NCBI RefSeq assembly: GCF_950023065.1
Contig: NC_088678.1
Coordinates: 47,296,580-47,360,579, forward strand
DNA: 64,000 nucleotides
Direction: 5' to 3'
Origin: Planococcus citri
Lineage: Eukaryota; Arthropoda; Insecta; Hemiptera; Pseudococcidae
Both the position numbers and the translations under genes were made by a program. Numbering within the stretch: the stretch's first letter is position 1; each line of letters begins with the position of its first letter. Under the pieces are notes generated by a model. It did no database searches, had not been told where the DNA came from, and saw only the letters and a list, made by a program, of their open reading frames with translations. Positions 1 to 13,404 of the stretch are shown here, piece by piece.

Positions 1-3000
1 TCGAAGTGATGGGTTGAAAATTTTTACCTGTTGGTTTCACAACATTCTAACCCCTAGAGTTGACTCCCCCTCCCTCCAGCATTGATTCAGAATATCGAAC
101 TTACGACAGCATTGAATTATAAAAACTATTTTTATTTTGTTGTTTGTTTTTTCCATATTGAATTTTTTTACGACAGTTCTATAAAAGAAGAATTTCTTCT
201 GCTGTTTTTTTCCTTTTTTGTACGTATAGATATTTTACATGTGCTTGTAAAGTTGTGGTTTATAAAAAGGTACACGCTTATACGAAGGTAAGAAGTTATT
301 TGCTGTATGGAGGGCACCTGTATGATCGCTTCGATTCGGGATTGCATTAATTAAAACCTCTGATGTACTCGATGTCCTTGAATGAAATGAATTTTGTCAC
401 TGTGAAGATGATATTTTGCGTTGTATTATATTTGTAATTGGCACATAAATAATATCGAGAATATGAGGTTTTATCAGAGTATTTTTTTTCCTATGCTGGT
501 ATTTTACCTGTGTGGAAACGCGTTACCATAGAAGCAATGTTTTCGTTGGACGTTGAACCTTTATTATTTTAGCTGTTATGTGATCAGATGCGAATCTCGC
601 GAAGCATGAGGACGAAGGGGAGTTCATTGAAGCGTAAAACGATGAACGGTTTTTTTAAAATAATTTTTTGACTATGAAACCCTGTGTACGAAATGGTAAA
701 ATAATGAGAGTTACAGATCATTTGCCAACATATAAATTTGATCAAAAACGTCTTCGTGTTTTTTACTGATACTTTTCTTTTTTTTTTTTTTTAAATCGCC
801 AATTTTGGCCACCAATGTGGTCAGATAGTGCAACTCTTTGGTGCATTTTGAAATCTAGCATGATTTTCGAGACGCGCGCGTCAATTAAATGCTTTTTATT
901 TCTATCAATAATTTTCGGAAAATCAGAAAAAACACATAATAACGCAAGATTCTCAATGATTAGATCTCCTTAATTTTTATCACGTGTCATTTTATACACG
1001 CACAAATGAAGAGAAAAACCAAATCTCCCGGATCCATAGAGCAGTGATATTCAACATTCAGAAAAATAGATTCACTTACGCGAGAGTAGGTATTCCGAAT
1101 TACGTTGCATTTTTGACTGCTGGTGTTAGAAAGCTGCGTACATTATTGTCATTTGTCAGTCGAATGAGTTCGTGCTGCGTGAGCTTGATGAATTCATTGT
1201 TAACTCATCTTCAAAGTAGAATACTACTTTATGTACCTATAAGCACCAAAAATACACTCTGAGGCAGTTTCCTTCACACATCACCGCCGCCACCTTAGTT
1301 GTTGACTGTCGTGTTCTTTTGAATGTACGCAGATATTGTTGACAAGACGCGTTTTTAAGTAGGCATTTCCTTTTTGTGAGACGAATAAGACCAAAAGGAA
1401 GTCTGAATTATTTTTTCGAAGATTTTTTTTTTTCATACGTGTGCTATAAGTATCTGTATAGTGTAGTACTTGCTACTTAGTACTTACTATGTTATGTACT
1501 CGTATCTCTATGTATTGCGTATGTACGATCGTACGTAAGATTTGAAATTATTTTGATGTGCTGCCGGGTGCCGCGCACGAGCTCTAGGATACTAGTGAGG
1601 GCGTATTAATTGCGTCCAATTAACCAGTCGAGTATTAGCAGTGCAGAAAAATTACATATACATATACCAGTTGCCATCTCGAATACGTACGCTGTTATAT
1701 GCACGAATTTTTCGCGGATTGTTCTCATCGCGAGTTCTGGTGTAACTTTTTTTTTGCCATTGTTTCGGGTGGTCGCGGTGAAGAGTTGATTAATCGGGTG
1801 ACTTGTGTAGTTTTGCTTAACCATAGTTACTTTGTTGTATACGTGCTTTAGTGGAAATTTAATTCATTGTGGGATATAAATTTGAAGCAATGATGTGTGT
1901 TATTGTGAGTATACTCGTGTAAAATTATTGTACTTACTCGTAATTTTGAGGTGCATTTAATCAATAATTATTTCATGTTATTTATTTGTTTTGAATGTTT
2001 GAGACGTTACGATAAGTTCATCTGTACAATTTTGTTTGAAGTTTGTATCTTGCTCTGGGAGTTATCTTCATTTTGCTTTTATACTATACGTGTATTTACC
2101 TAGACCAACATGTTTTTTCATCCTTGGCTTCTTGAACATGTGAAAAAAAATTATTACTTACTTTACGAAAAATCTTTATTATATGAATGATTTTAGTATT
2201 AACTGAAGACGAAATTTTAGGATACTCATAGTATGGATTTTCAATCAATACCGAATTAAAACAGGTTTTCTTAAGAAAAATTTTATGTCGCTTATGAAGT
2301 CTTTTGACTTATTTTTTTTCAAAACTGACTGGAGTCGTCGATTTTCTTTCGCGTGTATTTTGTTTCAATCAAAATCTTCAAAGGATTTGGAAAATCGTAA
2401 TTTTGTGATTGGTTTAAGATTATGAGTTGAGTTCAACTGTCCCGGTTAACGTTCGTGAATTTTAAGAAATTTTCAACCACTCAATACGATGGTAAGAAAA
2501 ATAAAAATTTCGTAATAAATGATTTCAAAATTTAAAATAGTAAACTTTTTTGCTACTCGATTTTCATGACTTTCCGTCTGGACTGTTCAGAGTGGAAACA
2601 ATCAAAACAAACAATTTTACCCTTTCATAAAAAATCAACTTTTGGGCAAAATCATAAATAAAAATAGATTCTTGTGAATTTCTAAATTGAAATAGAGTAG
2701 GCAGCAAAGCATTTCGTAATCTGTGAATTCGTGAGCAAAATTTAATTTAAAAAATGTTGATTAATCATATTTTTAAAAAAAGGAAAGAAAATTAAAAATG
2801 TTTCTCAAGTTTTGAATGTTCAACTCGTCTATGGAATATGACCTGGAGCGAGTTTCTGTTTGTATACTCTTTCCTCGGTAGTCCTGCTTCGCCTCTTACA
2901 AGCTTGAGTCTACGTAGGTATTATATTTTCTGGTAGTTTTCTACACTACCGAGAAGATTTCGTTTCGCTAAGGTTCTACAAAATATCTAAAAAGAACTCG

Positions 3001-6000
3001 AGAATGTAAAAGAATCACAATTATTCAAACTCATTAATTGGCTGGAATTCGCTGAAATGACGGTTACATTAATAATTTATGGAAGTAGGTACACTCGAAA
3101 GTTGATCCGAATCAGATTTTCAACAGTCCAATTTCTCATCTAGCCATTTTGAAAAAAAAACAACTTGAAATATTCTAAAAAAAATTAAATCCAATAAACT
3201 GGGTTTGGCAGCAGTGTTCTCAAATTGCCCAATTTGAAATTTTTTCATCAAGTATTTCTCATTTTTTTAATGCTTTTATAATTCTTTTTTTTTTTGCTTT
3301 TTGAAACCGATTACTTACTTGCATCAGAATTTTTACACTCTCTTTGATTGAGAAAAAATATTTCTGTTCTTTCTGTACAATAAACCTCTATTTTTATAAT
3401 ACATATTTTGAAAAAAGTTTCAATTTTTTAATTTTTGTTTTTCACTTTTACTGGCATAGTTTTTTGTTTTTTTTTTTTGGGGGGGGGGGGTGAAAATTCA
3501 ACTGCTTTTTATGATTTTTATATTTAGCGTTGAATTTGAATATTAACTTATTTCTGGAATTTGACCTCTACAACACTCCTAAGATCATTCAGAGTTGCCA
3601 TAAAAATCATAAAAATGTAGAAGTTGTGTCATGTATCGTTTGTAATGTTTTTGGTGATATTTTACTTCGAATATCAATTTTTTTATGTTGAAGCATATCC
3701 ACAGCTTTTCGCCTCAATTTTTGCATCAGAAAATCGTGTGATATACGCCTTTTGGTGTATATATTGGTCTTGATATCGACGTTTAACTAGAAAAAATATC
3801 AACTATTGTTTCCCCTTGTTCTAGTGATTTTTTCAAAATAAAAAAATGGATTGTAGGAAAAAGTTGGCACTTGTGATTCTATAGTTCATTTTGTGACGTC
3901 CAACATTAGTGACATTTTTGATTGAAACAACTATGTATCAATATTTCGTTGTTTCGAGGTGTCTCTGTACGCAATATTGGCATCACTGCATTAAATTTTT
4001 GAGGGGTAAAAAATTAGAAAAAACTATGTACATATTATCTTAAAAGGATCTCATTTTAATTAACGTAGATTTGTACATAGAACGTTTGAAAATTGAAAAA
4101 AGTCTGATTTTGTTGACATAGGTTGATGTTAGGTCAGTAAAAATCTAAAATTCAATTAATTTTTTAGTGTGAGAAAATTTAAATTTTCTAGTGCAGATAA
4201 GCTTCATCTGTAATTTTTTTGTTATTTCATGTAATTTTTTCATCACTTCTTCCCTATTCAAAACACTTCATCATTCTAATTCAGCCCAATTCTTCGCCAA
4301 TTTTCTTCCCTTTCGTAATAACTTAATCGAGTTCGTTGGTCCTAATTTTAGTTCATTATGCTTGCAAGTTTCACTTGGTGCCAAATTCATCCTGATTTTG
4401 ATCCTGTTGTACAATACATTTATGTAGTCTAATTTGAATATATGAATTGGCATCGCGTATCAAGTAAATTCGTACTGCTCGTACATAACTTATTATATTT
4501 TTTTATACAGTGTATATTTTCGAGATTACTGTATTGCTTATTCTGTTGGCGAACTCGTTGTATGGTGATTTCGCAACCTTTTAAAATATGCACCTAACGT
4601 TTGCGTACATATGTACATGTTTATAAAACTTAACATTATAACTAATTTCCGCTGCTATGCAGTATGTGAAAACTGGTTTCATTGGGTAACTTGCGGTTTT
4701 AATATTGTAGGTACCTATGTAAAGATATATGTTCACCTTTATAACGAAGAGGATACGAATGCGATATTTTTTCTCGTGTCTTTTTCGGTGAAGAAATGTC
4801 ATCTTATAGGAGAAAAAGAAACACGTCCTCAGTGTATACGATGTATGTAGATGGACTATTGTATATGCATACGTAATTCCGAAGGTTTTGCACGACATGA
4901 AAGAAACAACACCACACCATAGGCATCATCGAGTCGTAAATTTATAGCCTACGTTGGTCGTGAGAAGAGATACATATTTCTTATGGAAGAGTTTGGCCAA
5001 ACCAAACGTGCGAAATTGGTATTACGTTTGCGTACTGTTTTGTTATTATTATCTATCGCTATTCGTTTAGAAAAAATTTTCACCTAGAATCTCGAACACG
5101 ATGTTTTCGGTTATGAATACTTATGCTGCTGAGATTAGAGAAGACGAGTGATAGATCATCTGTGGGACTAAAGCATGCGATATTTAAATTAGTATAACCA
5201 CAGGATGAAAATTTACTCCTAGTACCATCTTTCGAACAATGTGATATTATCATCAGCACGATTATGATTATTTACGATCAACGCTTCTCGAAACTGTCGG
5301 TTATGTTGCATTTTTTTTTTTTTTTCGTTGCTCGTATTATCTGTCTAAATTACTACGATACACATGATGACTTTCTACTAATTAAACACTTCTTTTGTCG
5401 TTGTATTGTCGTTATTCGAGTGTGGAGTGTATTGGCTGGTGGCGTACCTATTACGAGGCATACTGCCTTCTATAAAAGTATCTGGTATATTTGTTTAACG
5501 AATCTTAATGGCGAGATTGAGGTGCTAGGTTACAATTTTTCCCCCTGACCAGCAACGCTTTGCTGGAATAATTATACTACGATGATCGATTATACAAATT
5601 TATGGCCAATTACGCGCTTTAATTAACTCGCGGCTGTTATTTTATTATGTATACAGAGTATTAGACTGTGTTGAACAATCTATCGCTGCATCGAGTAATA
5701 ATAACAATGTACCGTAACTGTGTCGTTAAAGTAAGTAAAAAAAAAAGCCGCGAAATTATCGATTAACCAACTTTTTCGTTTTATAGATAATGGAGGTTTT
5801 TTTGTTTTATCGATACACTTATACTTACTTAAGAATACGGTGTGTAGCACACAAAACGAAATTGCGTAAGGTAAACAAAAAGAATAGCGGAAAACCACGA
5901 AATCGGAAATCATTTTGGCCATTGATCGTTAAATTAAAAAGAAGAAAGAACGGTCATAAAGCCAGTAGGTATCGGTGACCTGAAAACAAAAGGTTAAACT

Positions 6001-9000
6001 GGTTGAGAAACAGATCAGAGTTTAAATCGATGTTGTACGTGCATTATGAAGGTATATGGGATGGAGGTACCATAGTGGCTTGATTATATTGTGGATATTG
6101 GCGATTTTTATGCAATATTTTGTATCAAATTAGGCGAAGTCTTGGAAAATCATATATATTGATCGATCTATAGTTAGATATCGTATAGACAATATTTTTG
6201 TCAAATATGGTGTTGTTATTAACATGTCAAAAAACAAAAACGGTGTTGTATGTCATTTCTTGCTTCAACAAAGTGTCATAATTAGGGTACGAACATGAGT
6301 TTTTTCGTTCAAATTGTCTTCGTCAAGTTTGGAATCTTGGATATAAGAAATTAAAGGACCATCAAAAAAAAGTATGAAATTCAGCATCTAAAAACAATCA
6401 TCTTCGATTAATTCACCTGGACATAATTTCCTAAAATGCATTTTGATGAGTACCAATTTTAAACCGTTTTAAAAGCTTTGGCAGTGAAATAAGTCTTTCA
6501 ATTTTTTCCAAAAGTAACCACTGAAACAAAATGGATTTCAATTAGATAATGAAAACATAAACAATTGTAGAAAAACAACGTATAAATTATCGACCGGTGG
6601 TGGGGGGGGGGGATGATGAGAACGTAAGGTCTAAGGTCTAAGTTAGTGAAAACTAAATATCGTTTTCACCTATTTTGGGGGGGGGGGAAGGAGTAAAATT
6701 GTAAATTTTTTTTGAAGCTAAGATATTTAATCCAAAAATCGGAAGTAGGCTTTCAATAAATTCTGATATTGGACTCAAATTCTCGAAAATTCGATTTTCA
6801 TGGGATCAATTTTTGTGGCATTTTTTGAAAATAGGAGTACATATTCAGAAGTCTGGATAACGATTCAAAATAATTATTTGAAAACGGTATCTAATTGATT
6901 TGAGATGAAGACTAAGGATGAAATCCTTTTACCTTTGTTGAATCAAACTCTGATATTGATGGTTGTGGGGGAGGTGGAGAAGAAGAACATTTGATCTGCA
7001 AGATACAAAATCCGCATTTCTTGAGAATTCTTTTTGTGGACGTTTTTTTAAATCTGGAAGATTCCAAAATCCGAAGAAGGTTTCAGAATGTTTTGAAACT
7101 GTTTCCAATTAATTTGTGAGTCCAAAGTTGATGTGTAAAACGAATTTCATCCTCAAAATTTCTACTTCAATTAAGTGAAATTTTGGTATTTCTCAAGGAG
7201 CTTTGAATTCCAAAATGTGTCAAAATTCGAAAAACGAAACTCAATATCTGAAGCGTTGCATTTTTGAAAATCCTCTTGCTTTTGCTGGAATGTAGGTAAA
7301 TTAGGGCTTGATTTTTTGACAAGCTGATGAAATTTCTCATGTTGGATGATTTTACTTCTTCAATCAGTTTAATTCTAGTCTTATTAGTGGATTTTTTTAG
7401 TGATGGTGACATCTCGTTAAAATGTCAGAATTTGTCTCATTTCTTCAATATTCCATCGAAATGAGTACGAACTCAGAACATAGTTACCAACTTACCATCA
7501 AGTCATTGTCATTTAGTGTTTCTTTTCGAACGTAATTTATCGAAAGGTATAATTTTTATTTATCCAAGATAACAACTCCTCGTTCAAAGTATCAGTGAAA
7601 GGTTCATTTTTTTGAGATTTTAATCTGATAACAGGATGTCAGGTAGTAAATCTTTTCCAGTCACAGTTCGAAATTATATTTCAATTTTTTTTTCATGATT
7701 ATGGCTTTTTGCATCTGCCTTTTCTGATTTTCTCACATTTCAAAAAAAGTCACAATATTGAGTGTTTTTTTTTCTGACGATACACTCAATCTAAAAATAC
7801 TCTGTGGGATTATTTGTTGAAGAATCCATGTTGAAAAACTATTTTCAATTTCAATACCATGAGTTTTTTTTGCAATTAATTGTAAGATTTCAATATCTAT
7901 TTGAGACACACAAAATAGTAAACTTGGTTCCTCCTGCGAAATCTTCGAATTTGCAGATTTATTATTTCGTATGATTAGTGTACTTAGTTAAACCAATTGA
8001 TACCTGCGTAATTCCAGGTAAACTGCGCAATACCTATACGGTGGTGAAAAATCGTCTATTCGTTACATGGCAAATGAAAAATCACCACTGCACGTGTCTG
8101 TAATTTACGTAGCTTCCTTTTAATAATAAAAAATTATCGAACTTGGATTAATCACGTGTCGGAATTTTTCCCCTCTGTTTGGAATATTTCGACGTTGTAA
8201 TACGATATGTATCATCAATAAACCAATATAAAAACATATTGAAGACTAATGACTCGATACTCATGCAATATTGAAAAATGTAATATTTACATATTTAATA
8301 TTATCACAACATTCATGGGCTCGTTTAAAATTACCTGAAGTGTGTGTACCGACTAAAAAAAAAGTACAAAACCGAAACCGTGAAATCAAAAATCAGATAA
8401 AAACCAATTAGTTGCTTAAAGAACAAATTTAAACGCGGTCGTAAACATTCAACCGAAATACCTACTGGTAAGATACCAGATCATCTTCCATTATGACATC
8501 CGTTCTTGTTCGCATACTCGTATGTAAATCTAACGTACTTTATACCTACCAAAATTGAAACAAACGAGTAAACCTTGTACGAGTACAATGCGAATGCACA
8601 GGTGAATCTTCGCGAGGTTCGTCTTCTCATTTATACGAAATGAAAGAAAATATTGTTTGATTATTTTATTTTTTCGTTGGCCAGTTCTCCTTCACGCAAT
8701 TCGCGTTTCTAGATTTTTTCACTGGAATTTATGTTAGATGCTGTGCCATGCCATTCATAAGCAAAGTACCTACATAAAATGAAGGTAGGATGTACCTACA
8801 TTTTACGAAGTACTGTCTCTTGAATGAGCTATATAGCACATATTTTGAAATTTTTTATGGTTTTCTGAAAATGGAAAGGGTGGAAATGAGGTTTGAGTGT
8901 ACTTACGTTATCTTTTGCCATTTTTGTTTCTTCTAAAATTCTGATAAGGGACACTTGTCAAGGAAAACGCCTATTCGTTAAGCCAGATTTTACTGTAACT

Positions 9001-12000
9001 GTTATCATTTATCTCGTACTGTTGAGAAACGCCTCGTTTACTCATATCATAAATTTTCTATCGACACGATCACGACAGAAAAACCCAAATACATCAGCGT
9101 TATAAATACTCCACGTGATGTCGAATTGTTACGTACATTTTTACAGTGTGGATAAAATGATTAGCAACTGTTTTGAAAATTGGGCGTACTACATATTATT
9201 ATCATTGTTGTTCAAAACACGAAAATTTTTCCATCGTAGAAATGATAAAACAAAAAAAAATTTAACAATAAAACTCGTCGCTAATAATATCATTAACTTG
9301 TCAAGGTTATGGTTATAATGAAACAAAAATCTATGTATGATAAATGACGTTTTATAACGATTCGATTCGATTTCGATGGGTTATATATGGTACTACATAA
9401 TACAATGGTTCATACTGGTAAATAAAGTCATTAGCATTTTGTACGGTGAGTTTAGGTGTAGGTAAGGTATACCGAATAAATTATTATCGCCGAGTGGGTG
9501 CTGCAGCAAGTTGCAGGTGAAAAACTAAATGGACAAGTTTTCATGTATGGAAATTTGTGTCACTGGAACGCAAGCATACGAGCGAAAAGAGTGAATTAAA
9601 TTTTCACGCACATAGCCAGTGTGCTTTTCCTATGGTCTATGCATTGGTATAATAGTAAGTAAGTAATAAAGGAGTAAAAGAACAAAGCGAAATAAGGAAA
9701 TAAGAATAAGGGGTTTTGTTTTACACGTTATTTTTCACGCTGTAATCGAATAATATGCCATATGTAATCTATACGTACATATAGCCAAACAGTATATCGC
9801 CTTTTGTTGACGCGAATATCTTTACTTATTCGATATGGTTCTTTTTTTTTCTTTTTTTAATTAGATCATCGAGAACGCGGAAGAGTACGTAGTTGTACTC
9901 ACACATTTGGTGATGTGCGAATGTTTGCAGGTCTTACTTATACTTTCGAATCGGTTATATTGACTTTTTACGTCTTCATTATGTACATTCTCTTCTTTTT
10001 TTTTCGTTAATAAGTATATATAGATGAAATATTTTCAATTAATATTCACGGCGGTGTTCTGGAGTGTACTAATTAGTGTACGGTGTATGGTTCTGTGTGA
10101 GGAGCCGCAGTCGAGTCGACTCGCGATATTACAAATGGCTGAAAAGTTTCTATGTGTTGTGGTTTAGGTATAGAGGTACATAGTAGAGATACCCTCACCT
10201 ATACAGTGTATAAGACTGGTAATGATGCAGTTGAATTGTTTTCGTTGATGGATTTTGTTTGTAAAGAATATCTCGAACGAGATTCCGGTCGTGATCTTTC
10301 ATACACTTTCGTATGTTAAAGCGTAGGTATTCAAAGTATTATAGGAGTACGTTCCCTTATAATGGTATATTTTTCTTTTTCAACGTTTAACTGTACCGGT
10401 AGCATGCTAGGTGAGCCTATTCAATTCACTGTATGACTGTAATAAGTTTTCTAAAATGTATTTGCAAAGATATGCGATCAACGGTGAACTGAACTGGTTA
10501 ACGTCTCGGACCCCCGTCTGAACTTTATACTGGAGGGCTTTCATAATGTGTACTATACGTGACCTATTCGAGGTTATAGCTTTGACTGGATTATGGATGG
10601 TTAAAAGTGTCACTGAAGTAACTAACTGTATTTTTAAATGTAAAATTATAAAAACTATTAGATTTTTTCTTGAATTTTATTTGTTTGCTAAATAGCAGGT
10701 ACCTAGGTAAGTTCCCAAAGTAGGGATTTAATTTCCAAAAACATTTTTTTGAACAGATTTCAAAACGAGTTCCTAAATAGGGTATTTTTGCACTCATTTT
10801 TGTCAAAAAAAAATCCGATTTTTTTTGGGTTGCTGTAAATATTGAAAAATTGTCTTTTTAAAAAATTAAAATGTCAAGTTTCTTAATGTTGTGAAAATTG
10901 ATTTCAAAAAAGTTGGAAATAAATGACTTTGATGACATAAACATGATCGAAAATTATGAAAAAGTGATAAAATACCGTAAAAAAGGACAAAACTTTATAC
11001 TAATTGAAAAATCAATAGTTAAACCTCATTAAAATGTGTCATAGGCAATCGTCAAAGTGTGAAAATCGATCTAATAATGATTTGGACAAAAAATAACAAG
11101 CCACCTAACCACTTTTTGAGTGATTACTGATAATTCTCCAATTACCTAATTAGAATTATTTTTAATGAGTTATATTTGATCGATTTTTCATGGTTTTCAG
11201 TAATGTTTCTGTCATTTGAGACGTATGTGTAGAATTTTTCTTATTAAAAAATGTAATGAGTAAACTTAGATTTAAAAATTACCAATTCTTTTATATCCAC
11301 CCCCCTTCCAAGAAAAAATTTAATAGAAGGAGAGTCAGTAACAATTTTTTTTTAATTTCTGTTTTTAAGAAAAAACTTCTTTCCATCTTCAAGCAATGTC
11401 GGTCCCCTGTACAGAGTGCTTCAAAATCGAGAATTTAAAAAAATGAAATAAAATCTCCCTCTCTCGCCAAAAATTCTTGCATTGCATTTTTTTTTTGATT
11501 TTTCCTAACTTCAATGACTCTTTACAGCGAGTCGAGCTTGACTGATTTTCTATTTGATTTTATGTTTTTAAACGATTTTTTCAACTTTGTTGGACGGATC
11601 GTTTCTTGACACCGTTGAATTTTTAGTGGATGGCTAAAATTTGTAGAATTTTTTTTTTTTCATTAAAAATAACATAAAGTTAGAAAAAAAAATCAAAAAA
11701 TCTCTCATTAAAATATTTTAAAAATCTGGCGACACCTTGAAAATTTTATTTGTAGAGGGTGGGGGGGGGGGTTAACTACAAGTTGATGTGGTACGAAATT
11801 TCATTTTGGGAGTACGAAAAAAACATGAATCATGAATTTAGTTTTTTATGGATTTCAGTAGACACCCTGTACGTAATTGACTCGAGCAAAGTTAGGGCAT
11901 GAAAACTTTGATAAATCGAAAACTCGCCTTTTTTAATTCCAATTTTTAAAAAATGAACCTTTAAAACTTTGAAATGAATTTCAAAATTTATCCTTTCCAG

Positions 12001-13286
12001 GAGTGAGTAGATATGCAATAAAAATTGACAGCTGTGTGACAGGAAAGAACCCCGTATAATTTTATAATCCTGCGTTCCCAGATGTTCTCAACTGATAATC
12101 TTACATCAACTTGCAGGTGAATACTGAATACTCGGTTACTTATGTACGAATAGTTGACAACAGTTTAGGATGTGTATTGTGTATTGTGTAGGTTTGTCAG
12201 GAAATAATCGCGTATGTGTCATAATTAGCCCTGAAAATTGAATTTTCAAAACAATAATAACAAATATTTTCGTCTCGATTTTTATTTTAAAATGGGTGTA
12301 TTTGTTTGTATATTCTTTTCCGCATACTTGGCTTGGATGTCTTGTAAGTACGTATTAAGTATGTATTTACATTTATATTTTATTTCAGTCCTCTAAATTG
12401 TAGGTACATTACCTACTTGAGAGAATTTTGAAGAAGAAACCAAAATCTATCTTCACGTTTAAAGGTCAAAGTGCAAGTGGTACTGGTAAAAATTACGTAA
12501 TTAAAAAGCACGACACGTATATTACATTCGTAACATAACGTACATAAACAAATAGAGTTTTCTCAAGTAGATTTCGTAAAATATATGTATAGTGTACCCG
12601 TATACTGTTAACTCTGTTATGTACAAATACCTAGTTCACCAATACTGGCAATACTCTAACACTATTTTTTTCTCATTTTTAATTGTTCACACTTGCCAAT
12701 ATATGACCAAACATGTCAAACGGATATATGTATGTTAATGGAATTTGGCGTTATGAAAAATATGGCCATTATACTTTCTTAAACCTTGAATGCGGATATT
12801 ATTCGATACCTATAATATGTATACCTTTACCTACTCGTACAACTGACGTAACGGGACCATTCGTAGGTATTAGGTATATTGACTGATCTAATGATTGTAT
12901 ACGTGCTAAAAAGGGGGAAAAATCAACGTTTCAAATTGTACAAGAAGGTAGCTGGTAGCTTAAATCTGTGATCTGTATACGAGTACCTATTACCTACCTG
13001 TGTATTGATGCATAGACACTCGATTCTAGTGCAAATATTATACGTATCACGCCTTGTTTTCACGTGGCATTGAGATAACTATAGCGAAATAAAATAACGA
13101 GAGATGGACGCAAGCAACGTAGATAGATACTAAAAAAATATTCAAATCATGATTCGATCGTGTTTTGAAAACCAGTTCCGGAGCTTGGGAAAATTCACGA
13201 TTCTTATTGGAAAGAACTACGTATGATTTTTTGTATCTCGTATATATGAATTTGAAGCATTAATATTTTTGATTTTCTGTTCGCAG
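1..13286. other. Upstream non-coding region, no gene supported
   Basis: Only short ORFs with no recognisable domain occur here, on both strands, in AT-rich sequence with long A, T and G runs. A less AT-rich patch at about 1561-1904 ends in a donor-like GTGAGT after an ATG and could be a leader exon of the downstream gene, but nothing links it. A signal-peptide-like frame at 12292-12343 is followed by GTAAGT, yet joining it to either known exon of the downstream gene creates a TGA. The promoter and first non-coding exon of the phosphatase-like gene should lie in or left of this region, because the exon at 13287 is preceded by a splice acceptor. Confidence 0.5.
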
Positions 13287-13288
13287 GA

Positions 13289-13363
13289 ATGATGTTCGTG
13301 GAATGGCTATTTCGAATGAACTGCTGGACTCTGGTTACGATCGTTTCAGTACCTATACGATAA
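13289..13363 (+). other. Upstream ORF in the leader of the phosphatase-like gene
   Basis: Two adjacent ATGs at 13289 and 13292 open a frame of 24 residues that closes with TAA at 13361-13363, four bases before the main start codon. It lies wholly in the exon that carries the main ATG. A uORF this close to the start could lower initiation on the main frame, which is inference from general translation behaviour. Confidence 0.5.
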
Positions 13364-13367
13364 CTAA

Positions 13368-13404
13368 ATGACGACTGATATTAGTCGTTTTGTTTTCTAT
13401 CTTG
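13368..13404 (+). CDS. Phosphatase-like receptor, coding exon 1 (start of signal peptide)
   Basis: The transcribed exon starts at 13287 after TTCGCAG, so at least one earlier leader exon must exist. The ATG at 13368 has TAA directly before it in frame. Twelve codons plus one base end at donor GTAAGT (13405). The split Gly codon is completed by the GA that opens the exon at 31823, and the joined N-terminus has the hydrophobic core FVFYLGLSIVLL. Confidence 0.85.

Noticed and set aside
984..1262. 92-codon frame in the left region
   Set aside because: No domain, no splice or promoter context, and amino-acid composition like other chance frames nearby.
12292..12343. Signal-peptide-like frame followed by GTAAGT, a candidate alternative first exon of the receptor
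   Set aside because: Its phase-1 T joined to the exon starting GA at 31823 or 13287 makes TGA, so it cannot encode the N-terminus.
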